Positions 1 through 64,000 of a stretch of 64,000 nucleotides of DNA are shown here, one piece after another. Where the stretch lies: the NCBI GenBank assembly GCA_009823395.1, contig CM020509.1, forward strand, positions 5,221,501 to 5,285,500. The letters are read 5' to 3'. A program made the position numbers and the translations under genes. Every line of letters begins with the position of its first letter. Within the stretch, counting starts at the first letter, position 1. Under the pieces are notes generated by a model. It was not told where the DNA came from. It saw only the letters and a program-made list of their open reading frames with translations, and did no database searches. Source of the DNA: Thamnaconus septentrionalis (taxonomy: Eukaryota > Chordata > Actinopteri > Tetraodontiformes > Monacanthidae).

Positions 1-594
1 GACCTCGCTGTTGTGTGTCGAGCACTTGGACGCAATTCATAAGGGAGACAGTGGCTCTCCACGCTGGAACTGGGCCAGCAGAAGGTGTCCGTGTGCCCAG
101 GGACGTTAGTCACGAGTCAACTAGGTGCAGATGGAGAGCAAGGTGTGTCCTCCAGCCATTTGGTTGAGTGAAAATCTACGTGTACTTTTCAGCAAGGATT
201 GAAGTCAAATACACTTAAAAAAAAAAATGTTTGCACGTTGAGGTAACAGAGGCAACAAAAACTGGCATAATTGTTCAACTCATCTAATGAAAATGTTGCT
301 ATTTAGTGAAAGGCTGTCGTCAGTTCGGGGAGATGTAGTTTATGGTCAAGGTTCGCCCTAACAACACTTACACGGCATATGCCTCTATTCCAAGTCAGTT
401 GTAAACCCCTCAGGTTCTGGGTAAAGTTCTGCAGATTTTCCTTGATTTGTTATGTCAATGCCACTTTCACACAGCATGTACGTATGTACACTTACATTTT
501 CCACATAGATTTACGGACACAGATCGATGTCCATGAGCTGCTGCTTTTTCGTGATCTCACATATGAAGAATTATTAACAATAAAAATCAAATAA

Positions 595-843
595 TGCTGT
601 GGCTGAGTTGGTAGAGTGGGTTGTCCAATGACCGAAAGGTCGGTGGTTCCAATCCAAGGACAAGAGACTTAATGGACAACCAACCTTAAATTGGTCCCAA
701 TAGGCCTGGCAGCGCCTTGTATTGCAGCATTGGTGTGTGAGTGTGTGTGTGCTTGTGCATGATTGGGTGACTGAAAGGCTTTGAAAGGCGCTTTGGAGGA
801 ACCATGAACTTGCTGAAAAGTGTCATGGAAGTGCAGTCCTTTA
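595..843 (+). mobile_element. tRNA-derived SINE
   Basis: A tRNA-like head carries an A box (TGGCTGAGTTGG, 600-611) and a B box (GGTTCCAATCC, 645-655), the internal RNA polymerase III promoter. It is followed by a non-tRNA body containing a short TG-rich stretch and the tail block AAAGGCGCTTTGGAGG plus ATGGAAGTGCAGTCCTTT, the layout of a common fish SINE family. It does not fold as an intact tRNA and sits in an intron, so it is a retroposon and not a tRNA gene. The 3' end is approximate. Confidence 0.8.
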
Positions 844-3800
844 AAAAAGCCTCTGGCACAGAATAATGCTCCTCATGAAAATTTAGCATTGCTGTGATTT
901 TTTATTTTTATTTTTGAAATCTCACCACTGCGACAGAAAAAGAAGTGGTTCAACCGGACGCTGAGGTCTTCCTCCAGTAGAAGTCGTCCACTCGATCACC
1001 CTATCACCCTTTGCAAAGCCTGGTGATGCCGCAGGAAAGGGAGCTTTGTACCGAGGTGAATGTTATCAAGCAGGATTCAACGTCTACAGGCTGTACAGCG
1101 TCCGAGTACCATGGCGCTGTCCAAGGTGCTGATCTAGCAATTTACAGCTTTTCCTGCTGGTTGTCATCCTGAATTTCTAATAATCCAAAAAAAATAGATA
1201 TAAAAAATAATTTCTGCAGCATATTGTGCCTTGGCTTCTCTGTGGGGCACAGACGCCTTTATTGAAGTGGGGAAAAGCCACACAAGTTATGCAAGACACT
1301 CGACCTCATGGCGATGCACAGCCGACTGAAATATTTCTATCCAGCTTCTCCTCCGGCATAGAGAAAAACATGATGATTTTTTTTTCTTTTATTGAGAGGC
1401 TCCTGTCAGCTGAATTGCAGGGTGTGTTTTCTTAAAAGTTTTGTTGATTTTCATTTTGAAAATGCAGCAAATTTGCATCACTTAAATATTTGCTCTATTA
1501 AATAAATGGCCTTTAAAAATGGTCTTTGTCAAAAAAGGGTGTCGATGTAGCGAATTCGTGACTCACACAACTCTGCCGTTGTCTTGTCTGTTTTCCGTTC
1601 TTCTTCTTCCTCTTCATCTTTTCCTTTTCCTTTGAGTGATGTCGATGTTAGGGCTGCTGCATTTTGATGTTGTGCCAGTAATGATGAATTTGTAAAGAGG
1701 AGCATTAAAATTTTAAAAACTTGTTTCATTTATACGTAAAAAAGCGTTGAATTATTTTTTTTTTCTTTTTCCCCAGACTGCCAAGTAACCATCACCTAGC
1801 AACCGCACTGGCTTTGAATGTAATTATGTGATGCACTCATTTATTTGCTGTAGTTCAGGTGAAGGAAGTGTGCCCTCAGCAACTCTGCCAAAGTTTGCTT
1901 CAAATTTGTTTTAATCAAGTGGAAATCAATGGATGCGTTTCGCAGCGCCTGGAGGAAACACCACCCCTGGCTTCCATGTTTTGCGATGCTTCACCTCGTT
2001 GGAGTCTTTTGATTTGAAAACATCTAGATTTGTTTCAGGAAAGCGTGCATTTAAGCCCTTAAGATAAGTTCCTTTGGGGTAATCAATTACCCAAAGGGCG
2101 CGACTGGCCATCTATCACCCAGATTAGCCTGAAACAAGGAGGCGCACTGGCGCTGATCGATCTGTCATAAGCTTATCTGATGGAACCTTTCGCGGCAGAG
2201 ACAAATTAAACAAAAACAGACCAAACAAAAGTGGAGATGGGCACCAACGTGTGCCACTCGGTAACAAATTAGTTCTCCTTTCTGCTTAATTATCCAAGCA
2301 AATGTAATTTTTTTTGTGCTCAGGGACGAGAATCAGTGGCACAGCACAGCATTCTGCAGTTCCCATCTTTGTTTTGCGAATTCAGGCTCGATTGGGTCGA
2401 TGCAAACAGGCAGCAGAGCGAACACTTCACCGTGCAACACGTGGGATGCCTTTGATCATATGCTGATGCTTTTGGTGCATGGTAAATTGCAATTTAGGGT
2501 CTTGCTGGAGCATTCCATCTTGGAGGCAGAGGAAGCCGGATCATTACTCACCATTTTGTAATTAGCTACAAGTACGTGTGTGTGCGCGCAGGGTAAGGTA
2601 AGGTAATGGGTGGCAGGGAAGAGATTCAAAAATTTTTAATAGTCTGCCAGGATTTGTGTGTGTGTGTGTCCTGATTGTCTGCGTGCTGACACAGCAGATA
2701 AAGAGCAGATGATGGGACTGACAACAATAGGTTTAAATCTGGGCATCCCATCTGACAGTGTGAGTCATCAACACTGAGAGGGTGTGTGCACGTGTGTGAG
2801 CGCACACGTCGTGGCTTGGAAATGCTGAATTTGTTGATTGATGGCATTCAGATTTGTCTCACGGAGCTCAAAAGCAATTTGGTTGGCGGCGCCGCTGATC
2901 AAAGCCGTAGCTGACAGGCTTAAGAATCGTATCAGGAGCTCTTGATTTAGACCAAATAGGACGGACTGGGAGGTACGACCGACCGGCCTGCCTCATGGAA
3001 GGCAATTTTGCTGAAGTAATCAGAGACAGATGAGGCTGTTTGCGTTTTAACTCACATCCCTCTGTGGTTGTTGACCGAAAAAGGAAAGAAAAAGCCCAGA
3101 ACACTCAGGTGTAATGATGCTGCACTTCAGAAAAAAATGCAAGTAAAAATAAACTAACAAAACAAAGTGAGAACTGAAAATGCCTAACAGCCCTCAGTCT
3201 CAGAATAATCTGATTTGTTATATTCTGATTTACTTGTAATGTAAATCACATTTTAAGAAGTTTGTTGGCTAGCTGCTACAATATTACATTATTAACAAGT
3301 TAGAACTCAGTATTGAAGTGAAAACTAGCTTCAATGCTTGTTTTGTTCTTTTGATATGAAAATGGCAGTTCTAATGAAATACCTCAACAGCAACATCATG
3401 CTAACCTCTTTAGCAGCAGCAGGAGCTGGTGTTTACAACCTACATTAGCCTCTGCTCCTTCTTCCTCTGTGGTTTTCCAGTGGCTGTAGTTGATGTTGGG
3501 TTTGACCTGCCAGAATTCTAAATGCAACAGAGAACTACGGTGCTCCTGCCCTCTAACGTCATAAACTGGAGTTATCTCCAACCTACGACACAAAGAAACT
3601 TTCCCATCCGTCGAGTCTCGTAAATATGCCGTCGCATCAAAATGCCAGCGCGCTCGACGTACAGTATATGTGAGCCGGTGCACGTGCCCGTCGCTGTTGA
3701 CCTTCATATCCCCTGTTTACGCCGGCAGCCATTTATCTTTTATTCATCTTGCCATTCGGGACAGAGGCAGCTTCTCTGGCGCCGCTGTTTGTCAAAGCGC

Positions 3801-5399
3801 ACCTGTTTCCAGTGATACCCGCCGCGCTGCTTCCCATGATTCCAGCATTAAACCCACTGCTCCCGTTCCCTAGAAATCCCAGTATTAGATTTACTTCCTC
3901 TACCAGCCGCAGCAGATATGTGTTATTTTTCCTCCTTCTCGGGAGCCGGTGGGTTCTCCAGTTGGGCTGCTGTCTGCTGTGGCGCTCGTCGTTCACACTC
4001 TGCTAGCTGCACGAAGCCTCAGACGCAGCCAGCGAGCTCCCGACATCTGTCGACAACCCTGCGTGTCTCTCGCTGACAGGTGTACCAAGTCAAACAAAGT
4101 GAGGCGTTGTTGCAGAACACCTCGCTCATATTCAATTCTCTCCGCCCGCTCGCCCGCCCGCCTGTGTCAGCTCTCTGAAACTCGGGAGGGAGATGCAACA
4201 TGTGTGCTGCACGGCGGCTGAGTCGCTCGAGATTTCAAGTCCGTCTTTAAAAGCAGGGGTCCGTCCTGAAATCTGGGCCTCTTTTTTTTCGTATTACAAA
4301 GTAACGCTACCACCAGCTATGCTTGTTTTCAAAACAGGAAGCTGCAGCTAAATTATAAACAACGGCACCAGCAGCATGGATGCGGCAGAACCGTGGATGC
4401 TTTGTAAAAACTGGATACCAGACTGGCAATATGGCAGTACAGCAATTTTATACCAGTGGCCACTCGAGGTACTGCAGCCAAAAACCCAATACCTATAATG
4501 GTTGTAAACTTTTCCGACATACGTGCTGGGTGAGCAACCTCATTGAAATGAATGGGTCGCCATATCGGATCCCGTGAAGTTTTCTACAAACTAGACTGGC
4601 TGTAGCTGGACTATGGTGAAATCCCAGAAGATGACTCACAAGATTGCGAGACACAACACATTGTAGGTCATTGAGACCGAACAAAAAAACCCAATGTAGC
4701 CAAGATGGGGGATTCCAGGAATGTCCCAGATATTGGCCACAGAAGCCCCGAGTGGTTTTCTTCTCGTAAAAAAAAAACAAAAAAACAAAACTGACTTGAA
4801 TAGATTTGACTGTTGCTTGACATCTCGCAGCCTCCAAACATGATTCCCGACAAAAGCGAAACCCCATTATGGCAACACTTCTCCCCGATGGGATTCATGG
4901 ATCAACGCGTCCCATTTAGCAGAGTCAGATTTGGATTTGGGGCATTGTGAGAGCCAGATGAGCCCCTTTAAGCTCCTTAAATTCCAAAATTCCACAGGTT
5001 TTTTTTTCTTCTTCCCCAAGCCGCCTTACTGGTGCACGTGGTGGAACACACAATCAGTCGGGGACCGTGCACCACCACCGTGCCAGTGCCAGAGTAGCCT
5101 AGGCAGTGTGGGAGAACGTACCTCAGCCTCTGAGCACTGGACGATGTTTGTCGCCTTCTGAGAGCGCTCGCCGATTGCACAGGTTGTTCCCGCCATGACG
5201 GGATGATGGATGCAAAAAAAAAAAGTCACCACCATTTGGAAAATGACCTGTCATCGGTCTCAAATTCTGCTTAACCAGTCCTCAGCTCGCTCGCTTCTGC
5301 CGGGTGGAGATTCTCATTCTCATTACCGTGCTCACTAAATTCTCATTCTCGCCTGATCATCCGCTGCAAAGTTCATTTATCCCAGAGTGTGACAGCCGT

Positions 5400-6245
5400 G
5401 ATTTTCCAGGGCAGGTGGAGAGAGAGATAGAGAGAGACGCACCTTGAGAATATCCGAAGAATCTCGGCGAGCGGCAAGAGTTTCATTGTGTTGTGTGGTT
5501 TTTATTTTTTCCTTGTTGTTATTTCTGGTGTGGCTCAGTCGACGGCGGCTAACAGCGGTGTTATTAGAACAGAAACGGATCCAACAATTGCGACGCGACA
5601 CGTCGAGCGATCGCTCTCGTCATTAGCCGCGACTCCACTCTGCCGCCTCTTTCATGTCGTCGCCTCCTTTGATCGGCCGCCGTTTGATGGCGGATTGTAA
5701 ATACGACCCCGCGTAGTTTCTTTTTTTCCTCCTCTTCTCCCGCTTGACACCTGCGCGATGGATTTGCATCGCTGCCACCTCCGTGTTGGTGGGCGTTAGC
5801 ATTTTTTTTTTTTTTGCGCCGAATGAGGATGGATGTCGCCATTTGCGCGTCTCTCAACAAAGCTATCCTTTAACATTTGTGATGTTGCATGCGGAATGCG
5901 GACGCTTTTTTTCATTTTGCCTGTGTTTAGCAAACCCCCGCGTACGCAGCGATTTATCGTCTCATAACGCCGGCTCCTCCGACGGATTCTAATTTCGGGC
6001 GTCCGATGCAGAGCTTTTGTTCCGTCTCAAAAATGTGCATCTTTTTTTCTGCGCACCTGGGAATTGTTTAAGCGTTTATGAAACGTCAGCTTTGCACGTC
6101 CTTTAGATGATGTATTCTCCTCATCGGCCTGGAAAAAAACATAAAACGAGCTCGGCTCCACCGAGTCTCATATCGCGGCTTCGTGATGAATGTTCACGAC
6201 GCGCCTCTCACGCACGCTTCTTCCTCCCCTTCTCCTCCTTCTCAG
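5400..6245 (+). other. CpG-rich block directly upstream of exon A
   Basis: The stretch contains many CG dinucleotides (for example around 5535-5700 and 5740-5990), in contrast to the AT-rich introns elsewhere. It runs into exon A, which is itself GC-rich. It could be an intragenic CpG island or simply a GC-rich exon flank. I see no TATA box or other promoter element that would settle it. Confidence 0.35.

Positions 6246-64000
<57,755 letters not shown>

Larger units (their letters stand above)
1..6245 (+). other. Intron upstream of exon A (no coding exon seen)
   Basis: I looked for the cysteine-rich Kazal/follistatin exon that should precede exon A and saw no candidate, so this is read as the 3' part of a long fstl5 intron. 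It contains a tRNA-derived SINE at 595-843, a moderately CpG-rich stretch at about 3600-4200, and a more CpG-rich block at about 5400-6240. Simple repeats are short here. An AT-rich segment runs about 3100-3400. No RNA gene other than the SINE's tRNA-like head is visible. Confidence 0.7.

Noticed and set aside
596..665. Possible tRNA gene
   Set aside because: The A and B boxes are present but the arms do not form a proper tRNA cloverleaf and the sequence continues into a SINE body.
1..6245. Kazal/follistatin exon upstream of exon A
   Set aside because: Expected from the family, but no cysteine-rich segment with splice borders was found; it probably lies upstream of the window.

Overview
This is one stretch of a vertebrate nuclear genome, almost certainly a teleost fish. 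The evidence is large AT-rich introns with canonical GT-AG borders, abundant CA/GT microsatellites, a tRNA-derived SINE, a Tc1-like inverted-repeat element and TTAA-flanked short DNA transposons. There are no operons, ribosome binding sites, CRISPR arrays or prokaryotic genes.

The window holds the middle of a single plus-strand gene, which I identify as fstl5 (follistatin-like 5, a secreted SPARC/follistatin-family glycoprotein). I placed nine coding exons by hand: 6246-6442, 10999-11119, 27997-28163, 37125-37245, 47520-47681, 48722-48856, 57958-57984, 58221-58339 and 63056-63205. They join into 1,199 nt with no stop and no phase conflict: the last two bases of one split codon plus 399 whole codons. 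In order they encode two EF-hands, two Ig-like domains, a short linker and the start of the C-terminal beta-propeller-like region. The 5' part (signal peptide, Kazal/follistatin domain) and most of the C-terminal region must lie outside the window. One exon is only 27 nt long.

Layout: 1-6245 is upstream intron with a SINE and a CpG-rich block just before the first visible exon. The introns are 4,556; 16,877; 8,961; 10,274; 1,040; 9,101; 236 and 4,716 nt. They carry a Tc1-like miniature element (16381-16861), two copies of a TTAA-flanked miniature element (28972-29392 and a truncated copy near 40928-41270), two fragments of another dispersed family (near 26668 and 45588), a solo retroviral-type LTR with a 4-bp target duplication (58539-59010, minus strand) and many simple repeats. 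63206-64000 is the start of the next intron.

I found no second gene. The open frames outside the nine exons look like chance frames in introns. I did not find an undescribed biological system; the most notable points are the 27-nt in-frame microexon, the simple repeats sitting at splice sites, the modular intron phases and the solo LTR. Family assignments rest on my recall of vertebrate FSTL5 and fish transposons, not on a database search.
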